Assembly: GCA_009733575.1 (NCBI GenBank)
Contig: ML769631.1
Coordinates: forward strand, 1-64,000
Length of the DNA: 64,000 bases
Source: Gymnopus androsaceus JB14
Lineage: Eukaryota; Basidiomycota; Agaricomycetes; Agaricales; Omphalotaceae
Direction of reading: 5' to 3'
Part shown: piece after piece, positions 1 through 11,457 of the stretch
How positions within the stretch are numbered: position 1 is the stretch's first letter
Layout: each line of letters begins with the position of its first letter
Position numbers and translations under genes: made by a program
The notes under the pieces: model-generated
Databases searched by the model: none
What the model was told of the DNA's origin: nothing
The model's input: only the letters and a program-made list of their open reading frames with translations

Positions 1-2937
1 TGATAATGGATAGAGGATGGATTCATGGAATTCTCCGACGTATGCCCCCTGGATGGGGTGTCACCTGTAGGCACATCAGTAACTTGGATCAGTTCCTCGG
101 TATCACGTCGGTATCACGTCAGTTCCTCGGTATCACGAAGCTACGAGTCGATCCAATTAATGCAATGTTTCCACAATAACTGCTTTCTCAATACAATATC
201 ATTTTAAGTTAACAACTGATGAGCGTTGAAGTGACAGATTGACCTAGCGTTGGATGGGCGACTGAGGCATCGTGAACCATGGTCATTTTTGGATGTCTAG
301 TCATTAGTGGCGAAGCACGCGCAGCGGCAGGCTGCGCCGAGTTCTGAAACCTGTTCCACAATTGAACAGTGATGAATACATACCAAATACATACAATATA
401 GACCTGACATGGATGGCGGAAGAAAAGAGGGGATGGCGCTTGCAATGGGAACTGTTCATACAGACCGAAAAGGAAAAAATCTGCTCTGCAGTTTGTCGAT
501 TGATTCATGCTACTGATATCAACGATTAATACTTGTTGGCAAACCTGCCGAACAGATTTGTATTCCTTTCCGGTGTATATGTTCCCATTGCAGGCATCAT
601 CCCCTCTTTTTTTTCGTCATCTATCCTCGTTAGAACCATATTGGATATAGCAAATTTGGAGGCATGCAAATTCCATACTGTCTAATTGTGGAACAGGTTC
701 CGGGGAAGTTTTGGCTAACAGCACCACGTAAGGCAGGATGCAGTCCTGTGCAGCCTTGGGGATGGACTGGAAAGGAGCCAATAGGATCATAGAGATTTGG
801 TATTTAACGCTCATCAGTTTATCATTAATCAAGCATGTGTGATTGAAGACCAGTACTGCCCGAAGTCCCTGATGTGAGATAATAACAGCGGGGGCTGGGA
901 AAGGAAAATTCATCCTAAGGTTCAAGTTCTTTGCACCTAATTCGATATGAGATAGAAATCTTGAAGCCTTCAGCCAATTGAAACCATTCAACATATCTAT
1001 GGCCAATCGGCTGAAAACATGTCAGACAAATAGATGGCGGAAGACAAGCGGGGATTATAATGCCAATAGAATGAGATCTACTGTTAGGGGACCTTGCTAC
1101 TCTGCACTCTCTTCCAAGTCTCTACTACGCATGATAGTCACTAGAAATATCGCGAGTCTTGGAGAGACAACTTTCCATTCAAACCCTCTTCAAAATTTGG
1201 TCCCCACTCCCTGTGTTATCAGCTTAGAATGAGGCAGTCTAAGTTAGAGATTTTACCTCGACATTCTCCCTATGATCCGCTCTTAAATCTGCTTCTAGCT
1301 TATGCCTGGACGGGAAAACAGCAATATTTGATGAAATCCTTGTCAGAAATCCTTGACAAAAGATTAACCTTATACTTCGAGACTCCTATCTCTTATCAAT
1401 CTTCGTCATTGCAGAACCTATTCTCATTTCATTTTCGGTAGGTTTGCGCTCTTCCATGAGCCCTTGCTGGCCTTCGAACTAAAACCTGGGGCTCTCTCTC
1501 GCATGTACAATAGGTAAAACGTTAAGTATGTACAATCAATTGATATACTCATGGAAGGGACATGTACAGTCGAAGCCCTCATAGCCCATGACCCTCGGGA
1601 TTCACTCAAACGTATGGGTCACCTCCAAATATTAGGCCCAATGTGTGAGGTGTAAGCGCCAGCTAAGGCGCGAGTCCCTGTAAACACATAATCTCTAATG
1701 ACACTCCGTTTGAGTAAATGGCCCGAAATCACCAATCAGCCTGTTTTGATCATAAGTTATGTTCGAAAGATGGTAAGATTTATGCCCTGGTAATCTATAT
1801 CCTGCCAGGTTCTACCCAGATCCATATGGGTTATCCGCTCGCTTTGACCTGCAAACAAACATGGGAGATAGAAAATTGTATGGGTTACAGGAGATTATGG
1901 GTTGATACGGTCATGGATTAGGAGAGCTTTGTCTGTAGTTTCCTTTGGAACCCCCTATCATAATCAAGCTGGCACCGGACTGGCATTTCAATTTCTACAT
2001 ACATTGTTATGTTTTGGAATCGAGTTTGAACAAAGTTTGAACCCATTCGATCTATCCATGGCAGTGTTGGTAAAGTCAGAAAGTCCGCCAGCAATACACT
2101 GACGGTCGTCGTCGGTCAGTAAGACTATAATGCGACCTGACAGTGACTTCTACAACCTGGCATTAACTCTTGGCAGTGACTCAAATGGGCGGCTGGAATC
2201 ATCGTTCTTGCGGTTTTCAATGCATTTCTGACCCGGAAAATGAAGTTACGTCAGGTCGTTTCGGAACGCCCACGACGGCATTGGACCTTGCATCCAATGC
2301 TGAGATTGTATATAGACAATCAGCTGAAAGTATGAATCGCACATAAACATCAACTTCGAAAATAAGTAATTACTAAGAGGTCCCGAGATTGATACATTGC
2401 CCAAATAAAGCTTATAAATACTCTGGTCAAGTAGCCAAGACGCTCCCCATTTCGGTCAGTCAGGGCTTACTGCAACTTGCTAGTCGTTCTACTAAACAAC
2501 CGTTTGCTGCTGGATATTTGGCTACTCTGCTCAGTAAAACTATGCCGCCATCACTGTCATTGATGTGAGTAAACGTACTCCCTTTGTGCCGAGTCTTGGG
2601 CTCATCCGTCAATGCTAGCTTTGGACCTATGCTGGTCGGCGTCTTTCTCAATTGTATCCTCTATGGCGAGTATTTCTCAGATTATTATCAATGAGAACTT
2701 TGAAGCTTACCATACGCTGGCCAGGTGTACTCACCGTACAGGTGCTTGAAATCAATGTTGAATAATATCTAAATGTTCTAAAAATTTCCCGGTTACAGAC
2801 ATTCATCTATTTCCAAACGTACAAGAAGTGAGCGCCTCACCCTTTTGGTGTAATTACGGGTCCATCTCACTTGCACAACCTCCTATTTCCCCAGAGACAA
2901 GTCCCACATTAGAGCCTTCGTCTGGTATCTCTTCATC
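1..2937. other. No supportable gene; degenerate DNA
   Basis: Open frames here are short, lack convincing splice structure and resemble no family I recognise. A possible coding-like scrap near 1230-1610 (in two frames, with a gap) could not be assigned. The stretch contains the hairpin listed at 340-706. Its right end is the presumed promoter and leader of the DUF6534 gene that starts near 2938. Confidence 0.4.
340..706. repeat. Degenerate long hairpin (foldback-like)
   Basis: The left arm (about 340-500) reappears in reverse complement in the right arm (about 530-706). Matching blocks are a segment around CCTGTTCCACAATTGAACAG against CTGTCTAATTGTGGAACAGG, a block around GAGGGGATGGCGCTTGCAAT, and a block around AATCTGCTCTGCAG. 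The arms are clearly diverged. No target duplication was recognised, so this is an old foldback or MITE-like structure by inference. Confidence 0.5.
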
Positions 2938-4688
2938 ATGGAAACTCTAAATACTGGTGCGTGTGTGATTTATTTTTCTGTCCCCCGTGCATCTTCTTTT
3001 GCTCTCAGACCATATCCGTTTTAATTTTCGACTTTGATCTGGCACTCAAAGTCTTGAATCACTCAACTCACAACTCACTCACAGGTTTTGATATCGGTAT
3101 GATGTTGGAGCCACTTGTGTTCAGATATGGTTAGAATCAATGTTTTTTGTCCACTTTTTTTTGACCCTCTGGGCTCCCAATGAGTTTCAGGACTTCTACC
3201 CTTAAACATCATGATTAGCTCTATTATTCTATTTTTAATTACCTCTACCAGGAGTAGTAAAATTCGTACTGACAGAATTGTTCACCATAGGAACTGAAAG
3301 AGCGGTGTCGCGAGTTCCCATTAGTACGCCTTTATATATGCCTTGCCGGTAAAGAGGGACAATTGACCGTGACTTTTTCTTGCGTCCCCAGTGCTTTCAG
3401 CTGGTAGGTTATGTCCACCATACTCAAGTTAGTTGCAATATTTTGACGAATCCGGTGCAGATCCCATCGTCACGGTGTTGATTTCCACCCCTGTTCAAAT
3501 CTTCATGGCCTGGCGTATCAAAGTAATCAGTCAATCCAGATTGTTGTTTTACACTATAACAGTGTTTGCGATTTGCTCATTCAGTGCGTAAAAATTCACT
3601 TCTACTAGTACGATATGCTCTTATGTTGCTGACCTGGTCTATTTAGTCGGCGGGTTAGCAAACACCATCGCCGTGACTATCATTAATGAATACGCGAATC
3701 TTCACCGATTTGATGGTTCGGTGATTACCTGGTTAGCATCTTCTGGAATTACAGACATTTTGATCACAGTGTCTTTGGTGTGGATTTTGGTAAATTTCGA
3801 AGTTTCCTTTCTATGGTTATACATAATACAGAATTTTGTTCATCTAACAGTTGAAGAAACGAACTAACATCCGAGCTACTGACGATGCAGTCTCTCGGAT
3901 TGTAAGATGTAGGTTTCTCCTTTCAATTTGTTTCGCAAGTTCCAAAGTCTTACTCTTGCAGTAACGGTGCAAACGGGAGCCATTACAGCTGTTTCCGCAA
4001 TATTGGATGTAATACTGTTTTTGGCAGTACCAGTGAGTCACCTTCTACAAATTGACTTAGGTAGCTCAAACAAACCTACTTAAATACATTCCAGAATACC
4101 ACGGTGTAAATATTGCTCATTTTTACTAAATCTGTTTTGTACCTGATTTCTTATTACTTGCTGATTTTTCAACCTTAAACAGGAACTTTGTTTGGGATTT
4201 TGCTTTGTCAAAATTGTACACCAATGCATTGATGAGCACGTATGTTGGCAGCGCATTCATCTCCTTGAGTGATAGTATCTAATGCATTCAATACACTATA
4301 GGCTCAACGCCCGAGTGGGATGGAGTAATCTCAATGGTCAACCTATCTCCGGGAACAGTGTTCTTTTTGTCAATGACGTAGTCCAGATATTAGCAACTCT
4401 TCTTCCTCCACTCGCTTTGGGTCATCCCGGGGTAATGTAAGTTCATTTATATTTTCTCCTTCTGAAGTCTTCGCTCACATCTGCCTGCTACCTAACCAGG
4501 CTCGAAATCCAGAAGCAGGAATCATCACCACGGGCGTGTATGAGCTCAATGTAGGCAACCAATGGGCTCAAACAGACACTATACGTAATGATGCAGACAA
4601 AGTCACTCTTGGTTCAAGAGATTTGGAGAGTGGAATTGTAGTGAGGACAGTGGTAGATTCATTGGTAGATCCCAGTATCGCCATCTGA
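2938..4688 (+). pseudogene. DUF6534 multi-pass membrane protein, copy 1 (frameshifted)
   Basis: The likely start at 2938 reads METLNTG and splices into FDIGMMLEPLVF, which resembles the N-terminus of basidiomycete DUF6534 integral membrane proteins. Further exons separated by short GT-AG introns encode PVQIFMAWRIKVISQS, then GGLANTIAVTI...SSGITDILITVSLVWIL, then KKRTNIRATDDAVSRIVR, TVQTGAITAVSAILDVILFL and FVWDFALSKLYTNALMST followed by LNARVGW. This order is that of the DUF6534 C-terminal domain. Between the N-terminal exon and PVQIF the frame is hard to follow. Compared with copy 2, one A is missing at about 4375 in the last large exon, which shifts the frame to an early stop, and an extra C is present at about 4674. 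The function of the family is unknown. I infer a decayed or badly sequenced gene. Confidence 0.7.
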
Positions 4689-6206
4689 GCAGACCGGGAA
4701 ATAAGCTAGATAGTGTGTGTATATTTATTCTAGGGAGGGATTGTATTTATCTATTTTCCATTTTGGCCTAGTATTTTATGGACTTTTCCTGGTTTCTATG
4801 GAGTTCAAGCCACGTAAAATATATATAATATGTTGTTCAATTAGCACAGAAAATAATCACCGCAAACTCATTCAAATTTATATTTCTGCACATAAATAGA
4901 TTCTTCCAAGGACATAAATATGTTTTCCCCACGTTTGTTAATTTCTCCAGCAAATTCAATGAAAAGAGAGAATCAGGGATCCGAGACGATAGATTATCTG
5001 GACTGAATGCTGATTTCTCATTCACAAGGCAGTCAGAGAGTCAGAGGTTGGGAGCATGAGGAACGGAAAAAAGACAGCACCGGAAGACGAATCCTTTAAT
5101 TTGTTGAGTTTCAGCAAGGAAAAGGGAATTGGGTGCAGAGTGAGTAACCCAGGGCCTATTTATCTCTATCACGCTCAACAAAAATTGTGTTGCTACTGTT
5201 CATCTTCGTCCAATGGCAAACAGTATAAGGGGATAATGAGATGACACTGGAATGACAAGCCGGGATAGCGAACGAGCTGTAAGGAAGATGGGAAATGGAG
5301 ATGGAAACCGTGTTCATAATATCCAAAAGTTGGAAGATGTCTCCCAAGGTCTACAGATGGCATTTAGTTATGGTCATTCGAGTGGTGAGCTTCTACACAG
5401 CTCGGGTCATGATTAATTTGTCATAATTCAGTTGTTGTATTTGCTTACACAAATGTTGGCAAATTTTTACCTCTCAGGCTCCAACACAGTCAGTACTGTT
5501 GAGGATAACATTGTACTTCAATATGGAACTCAATACTGCCATATGAATACTGGGTCATTGCAAGTCTCACAATGGCTCCAGTACCTTGACTCATGGTCCG
5601 GTCATCCTTGATGAGAAGACATTATTCTTCCCCCATATGCTTCCATCTCTAACCTTCATCATAGCTAGGGGGATTGAGTTGACCTAGTTTTCTGGCTCTA
5701 TCAAGAAGCTTATTGTACGAGCTTAGCTATCACCAAATTGAATCATTGCACTCTTTCAGCAGGCTCGGCTGTGAAAAAGTGCATTGCTTGGGGTATGAGA
5801 GAACCAAACAGTAACAGAAAAAATATGATTCCACAAGCAATCATTCATTGTATATGTGCTTTGGGTATGGTAACTCTCCTTGAGTGGGTTCTGCCTGTTC
5901 AGGTTCCAACTCATCCATCTCAAAGGTCGGAGCGAGATATTTGTCTTCTAAGTTCTAGTACCACTGCTGGGGAAGATGATAGAAATAGTTGTTTTTTGAA
6001 TAATCCGGGATAAGTTGCCAAAGGTGGCTTATCAGAGGATAAGATAAGCAGGCATTGACACTGATAGGCACCTATACTGCTCATTCCCGACTCTCACTGC
6101 TGCTCGCATTGTGGCTGGGGCAAAAAAACATAGTGCAACAGAGCTTATGATAAATATAATGACAAATATATATCTATTCATTAGGATTTGATCACAAAAT
6201 TAAAAT
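4689..6206. other. No supportable gene (copy-1 flank)
   Basis: Downstream flank of the DUF6534 copy. It is AT-rich with short ORFs that change between the two copies because of single-base indels, so none looks maintained as coding sequence. Confidence 0.5.
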
Positions 6207-6211
6207 GATTT

Positions 6212-6385
6212 TGTTATGACCCAGCCCCCCTACACTTTTCAACTAATAACTACCCACAACTACTGGGTTATCCTATCTCACAACTATCAACAATCAGTTC
6301 CAGTCATGTGGATACACTTACATACAGCTGGCATAGCCTCCCCATAGCCTTCACTGGCTGTACCACAGCCTACTGAGGCTGTACC
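6212..6385. mobile_element. Truncated LTR, 5' part (copy 1)
   Basis: The sequence from TGTTATGACCC is identical to the start of the solo LTR at 9523 and is preceded by the same GATTT (6207-6211). It stops inside the CATAGCC/GCTGTACC minisatellite, at the edge of the tandem duplication. The LTR insertion therefore predates the duplication. Confidence 0.75.
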
Positions 6386-6478
6386 GTAAGTCCGGAAACT
6401 TCCGTTTTCGGAATATTTCGGCTGTTTTCCATAAGTTTTTGATTTGTCACGCAAACTTATAGGTTCCTGCACGCAGTG
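6386..6478. other. Filler DNA at duplication junction
   Basis: These 93 bp lie between the truncated LTR of unit 1 and the start of unit 2. They match neither the LTR continuation nor the DNA upstream of unit 1. I saw no source elsewhere in the window. Confidence 0.6.
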
Positions 6479-6563
6479 TCTGGGCTCCCAATGAGTTTCA
6501 GGACTTCTACCCTTAAACATCATGATTAGCTCTATTATTCTATTTTTAATTACCTCTACCAGG

Positions 6564-8015
6564 AGTAGTAAAATTCGTACTGACAGAATTGTTCACCATA
6601 GGAACTGAAAGAGCGGTGTCGCGAGTTCCCATTAGTACGCCTTTATATATGCCTTGCCGGTAAAGAGGGACAATTGACCGTGACTTTTTCTTGCGTCCCC
6701 AGTGCTTTCAGCTGGTAGGTTATGTCCACCATACTCAAGTTAGTTGCAATATTTTGACGAATCCGGTGCAGATCCCATCGTCACGGTGTTGATTTCCACC
6801 CCTGTTCAAATCTTCATGTCCTGGCGTATCAAAGTAATCAGTCAATCCAGATTGTTGTTTTACACTATAACAGTGTTTGCGATTTGCTCATTCAGTGCGT
6901 AAAAATTCACTTCTACTACTACGATATGCTCTTATGTTGCTGACCTGGTCTATTTAGTCGGCGGGTTAGCAAACACCATCGCCGTGACTATCATTAATGA
7001 ATACGCGAATCTTCACCGATTTGATGGTTCGGTGATTACCTGGTTAGCATCTTCTGGAATTACAGACATTTTGATCACAGTGTCTTTGGTGTGGATTTTG
7101 GTAAATTTCGAAGTTTCCTTTCTATGGTTATACATAATACAGAATTTTGTTCATCTAACAGTTGAAGAAACGAACTAACATCCGAGCTACTGACGATGCA
7201 GTCTCTCGGATTGTAAGATGTAGGTTTCTCCTTTCAATTTGTTTCGCAAGTTCCAAAGTCTTACTCTTGCAGTAACGGTGCAAACGGGAGCCATTACAGC
7301 TGTTTCCGCAATATTGGATGTAATACTGTTTTTGGCAGTACCAGTGAGTCACCTTCTACAAATTGACTTAGGTAGCTCAAACAAACCTACTTAAATACAT
7401 TCCAGAATACCACGGTGTAAATATTGCTCATTTTTACTAAATCTGTTTTGTACCTGATTTCTTATTACTTGCTGATTTTTCAACCTTAAACAGGAACTTT
7501 GTTTGGGATTTTGCTTTGTCAAAATTGTACACCAATGCATTGATGAGCACGTATGTTGGCAGCGCATTCATCTCCTTGAGTGATAGTATCTAATGCATTC
7601 AATACACTATAGGCTCAACGCCCGAGTGGGATGGAGTAATCTCAATGGTCAACCTATCTCCGGGAACAGTGTTCTTTTTGTCAATGAACGTAGTCCAGAT
7701 ATTAGCAACTCTTCTTCCTCCACTCGCTTTGGGTCATCCCGGGGTAATGTAAGTTCATTTATATTTTCTCCTTCTGAAGTCTTCGCTCACATCTGCCTGC
7801 TACCTAACCAGGCTCGAAATCCAGAAGCAGGAATCATCACCACGGGCGTGTATGAGCTCAATGTAGGCAACCAATGGGCTCAAACAGACACTATACGTAA
7901 TGATGCAGACAAAGTCACTCTTGGTTCAAGAGATTTGGAGAGTGGAATTGTAGTGAGGACAGTGGTAGATTCATTGGTAGATCCAGTATCGCCATCTGAG
8001 CAGACCGGGAAATAA
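6564..8015 (+). pseudogene. DUF6534 membrane protein, copy 2 (5' truncated)
   Basis: The exon content matches copy 1 but the first exons (METLNTG, FDIGMM) are missing, because the duplication breakpoint lies downstream of them. The 3' exons are intact here. LNARVGWSNLNGQP runs in frame through SSSSTRFGSSRGN, splices at GT-AG to ARNPEAGIITTGVYELNVG and ends in VVDSLVDPVSPSEQTGK and a stop. This is the expected acidic cytoplasmic tail of DUF6534 proteins, so this copy keeps the ancestral 3' frame. A usable promoter and start are not visible. Confidence 0.7.
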
Positions 8016-9517
8016 GCTAGATAGTGTGTGTATATTTATTCTAGGGAGGGATTGTATTTATCTATTTTCCATTTTGGCCTAGTATTTTATGGACTTTTCC
8101 TGGTTTCTATGGAGTTCAAGCCACGTAAAATATATATAATATGTTGTTCAATTAGCACAGAAAATAATCACCGCAAACTCATTCAAATTTATATTTCTGC
8201 ACATAAATAGATTCTTCCAAGGACATAAATATGTTTTCCCCACGTTTGTTAATTTCTCCAGCAAATTCAATGAAAAGAGAGAATCAGGGATCCGAGACGA
8301 TAGATTATCTGGACTGAATGCTGATTTCTCATTCACAAGGGCAGTCAGAGAGTCAGAGGTTGGGAGCATGAGGAACGGAAAAAAGACAGCACCGGAAGAC
8401 GAATCCTTTAATTTGTTGAGTTTCAGCAAGGAAAAGGGAATTGGGTGCAGAGTGAGTAACCCAGGGCCTATTTATCTCTATCACGCTCACAAAAATTGTG
8501 TTGCTACTGTTCATCTTCGTCCAATGGCAAACAGTATAAGGGGATAATGAGATGACACTGGAATGACAAGCCGGGATAGCGAACGAGCTGTAAGGAAGAT
8601 GGGAAACGGAGATGGAAACCGTGTTCATAATATCCAAAAGTTGGAAGATGTCTCCCAAGGTCTACAGATGCATTTAGTTATGGTCATTCGAGTGGTGAGC
8701 TTCTACACAGCTCGGGTCATGATTAATTTGTCATAATTCAGTTGTTGTATTTGCTTACACAAATGTTGGCAAATTTTTTACCTCTCAGGCTCCAACACAG
8801 TCAGTACTGTTGAGGATAACATTGTACTTCAATATGGAACTCAATACTGCCATATGAATACTGGGTCATTGCAAGTCTCACAATGGCTCCAGTACCTTGA
8901 CTCATGGTCCGGTCATCCTTGATGAGAAGACATTATTCTTCCCCCATATGCTTCCATCTCTAACCTTCATCATAGCTAGGGGGATTGAGTTGACCTAGTT
9001 TTCTGGCTCTATCAAGAAGCTTATTGTACGAGCTTAGCTATCACCAAATTGAATCATTGCACTCTTTCAGCAGGCTCGGCTGTGAAAAAGTGCATTGCTT
9101 GGGGTATGAGAGAACCAAACAGTAACAGAAAAAATATGATTCCACAAGCAATCATTCATTGTATATGTGCTTTGGGTATGGTAACTCTCCTTGAGTGGGT
9201 TCTGCCTGTTCAGGTTCCAACTCATCCATCTCAAAGGTCGGAGCGAGATATTTGTCTTCTAAGTTCTAGTACCACTGCTGGGGAAGATGATAGAAATAGT
9301 TGTTTTTTGAATAATCCGGGATAAGTTGCCAAAGGTGGCTTATCAGAGGATAAGATAAGCAGGCATTGACACTGATAGGCACCTATACTGCTCATTCCCG
9401 ACTCTCACTGCTGCTCGCATTGTGGCTGGGGCAAAAAAACATAGTGCAACAGAGCTTATGATAAATATAATGACAAATATATATCTATTCATTAGGATTT
9501 GATCACAAAATTAAAAT
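8016..9517. other. No supportable gene (copy-2 flank)
   Basis: Repeat of the 4689-6206 flank with a few single-base differences. No coding frame is conserved between the two copies. Confidence 0.5.
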
Positions 9518-9641
9518 GATTTTGTTATGACCCAGCCCCCCTACACTTTTCAACTAATAACTACCCACAACTACTGGGTTATCCTATCTCACAACTATCA
9601 ACAATCAGTTCCAGTCATGTGGATACACTTACATACAGCTG

Positions 9642-9746
9642 GCATAGCCTCCCCATAGCCTCACTGCTGTACCACAGCCTACTGAGCTGTATACATGCTA
9701 CACCATAGCCTTCACTGGCTGTACCACAGCCTACTGAGGCTGTACC
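9642..9746. repeat. CATAGCC/GCTGTACC minisatellite
   Basis: Imperfect units of the form CATAGCCT-CACTGGCTGTAC-CACAGCCTACTGAG are repeated here. The truncated LTR at 6212 has fewer units. It is part of the LTR body. Confidence 0.6.
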
Positions 9747-9827
9747 TATAGCCACATCATAGCCTCCAAGGGCTATGCACATAGCCCAAACTCAACTCAA
9801 TACTTATTCCATAGCCACCTCATAGCA

Positions 9828-10799
9828 GGATAATTCTACTGAACAACCCCCTTGGCTCAAGTCTTATTTAACAACCCAGTTAAGGTCACATATGGTCACA
9901 CATGGTCACATTGAGGTCACAACATATAAATTTGCCTCAGAACTAAATTTTTTTTGTGAAGGTCAGAGATAATCTGGAGTCTTTATATTGTTAAGATTGT
10001 GTAGCACAGGGAATAGACATACAACAAGCAATACCATTAGATATGTGGGACAAGGAGGTTCCGAATGGATAGGGTGAAGTCAGGGCGCATACATGCAATG
10101 AAATGATAAAGCATCACACCCACTGGAGCCAGCAACAGGGTAAACAACATCCAGAGCTCCCACTGGAACTGGTAATGGGCACAATGAGTTCCATGATAAA
10201 TGATGGGTGTAGAAATTTGGCAACAAGCACAATGAGTGCAGATAAACAATGGGCATAGAAACACGGTGATGGGCACACTGAGTGCAGACAAACAATGAAT
10301 GTAGAAATGCAGTGATGAACAGGTACAGCAAGTGTTGATAGAAATGAGCATGGTGAATACAGCAATGGGGATAAGGGCAAACAAACTCAGTCAGCAGGTA
10401 CAACCTCAGTGAGGAGGGAATTGACCATCAAGAACGGGGGCAGGAACAATTGATTGCTAAATCATATCTACCTACTTTAAATATGGAAGCAGATAGGGGT
10501 ACATGTGGTGTATGGAGCAGCTGGACAACCAACAGAAGGGTATTTACCCAACATATATTTCAGATACTGCCACCAGCCCTATTTGGGAATCTGAGCAGTT
10601 TGTGTTGCAACTTAAGTAAGGTGAGGCATGAGGTGGTAGCTGACTTTTTTTTTTGAAAAAAAAAGACACAAAAGATTGAAAAAATCATACCCAAAAATGT
10701 GTGACAAAAGTGTGATGGGGTTGCCAAACTAGCTTTTGCAAAAATTTCCTTTTTTGGGAGGGTTGTTGCCAGCAAGGGGGTTGTTCAGTAGAATTATCC
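9828..10799. mobile_element. Non-autonomous TIR DNA transposon nested in LTR
   Basis: The 972-bp element has perfect 27-bp terminal inverted repeats. The left end starts GGATAATTCTACTGAACAAC at 9828 and the right end finishes with its reverse complement at 10799. It is flanked by direct repeats CTCATAGCA (9819-9827 and 10800-10808), a 9-bp duplication, or 8 bp if the TIR is trimmed. Inside are short GGTCACA repeats near 9890 and a repetitive block at 10080-10400. No transposase is visible. The duplication length fits a MULE-like or hAT-like element. Confidence 0.85.
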
Positions 10800-11110
10800 C
10801 TCATAGCATACCAAGGCTATGTACACTGCCCACTAATATTTCAATACCTAGATACAGCCTCTCTACAGCTTTAGCACTGCCAGAGATATACTACAATACT
10901 ATTGGTTAGTTCTACTATGTAGCATAGCCTTACATACAGTAGAAACACTATAAAAGCTGGGCTAAATCTACTGTAAAGCCCCAGCTTGAGGATTTTGGTT
11001 AACTTACTTCTCTTTGAGATTACCATCTTGAAGATATTGAGCTCACTGTCTTGTTTACTTTCTGCTGTCTCAACTACATTTGATCTCTGATCAAATCTTC
11101 CTGTTACTAT

Positions 11111-11285
11111 TACTGTTGACAACCAACTGTCCAGTACTCTCCGGCTATTGTTACCATTACTGTTGAAAACTAACTGTCCAGTACTCTCCGGCTATTGTTA
11201 CCATTACTGTTGACAACCAACTGTCCAGTACTCTCTGGCTATTATCACCATTACTGTTGACAACCAGTGTCCAGTACTTATCAAC
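11111..11285. repeat. 47-bp tandem repeat, about 3.7 copies
   Basis: Units start at 11111, 11158, 11205 and 11252 with TACTGTTGA and share CTGTCCAGTACTCT. They lie within the solo LTR. The spacing is exactly 47 bp each time. Confidence 0.9.
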
Positions 11286-11457
11286 TAATAACCCTACTTA
11301 CAACACTTATTACATCTAACAAAGGTACGTGTGCTAGTTATTGTCTACACATAGTGACTCCCACTGTACATAGACTTACTAATAAGTCTATTGATCCATT
11401 GTTTACTTACATATTACATTACTTAAGTAGTCTCATAGATTAGCTCCTAACAGATTT

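Larger units (their letters stand above)
3168..6385. repeat. Tandem duplication, unit 1 (3.2 kb)
   Basis: The unit begins at TCTGGGCTCCCAATGAG and matches the DNA 3311 bp downstream almost base for base. I saw about ten differences, mostly single-base indels near 4375, 4674, 5038, 5187, 5365 and 5476. It contains the DUF6534 gene without its first exon, 1.5 kb of flank and the first part of an LTR. The near identity means a very recent duplication or an assembly artefact. Confidence 0.9.
6479..9746. repeat. Tandem duplication, unit 2
   Basis: Second copy of the unit at 3168-6385, at a constant 3311-bp offset over most of its length. It runs into a complete solo LTR. Its CATAGCC minisatellite has about 50 bp more than unit 1. 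Confidence 0.9.
9523..11452. mobile_element. Solo LTR with 5-bp target duplication
   Basis: It begins TGTTATGACC and ends CTCCTAACA, so the ends form the usual TG...CA with TGTTA/TAACA inverted tips. It is flanked by perfect direct repeats GATTT (9518-9522 and 11453-11457). No gag or pol sequence is present, so it is a solo LTR. About 980 bp of it is a later TIR insertion, leaving a native LTR of about 950 bp. It also holds a CATAGCC minisatellite and a 47-bp tandem repeat. Whether it is Gypsy or Copia cannot be told from the LTR alone. Confidence 0.8.

Noticed and set aside
5738..6013. 91-codon ORF, duplicated at 9049-9324
   Set aside because: It is identical only because the DNA is duplicated. 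No family, no splice context, and neighbouring ORFs break between copies.
10037..10403. Three overlapping minus-strand ORFs rich in Cys/Leu/His
   Set aside because: They are different frames of a repetitive block in the nested TIR element. No frame is favoured and no domain is visible.
11111..11285. CRISPR-like regular repeats (47 bp)
   Set aside because: The units are contiguous, without spacers, and lie in an LTR of a eukaryotic genome.
9523..11321. Alternative LTR end at CATCTAACA (11321)
   Set aside because: It has the right TAACA tip but no matching target duplication. The end at 11452 is followed by GATTT, matching the left flank.
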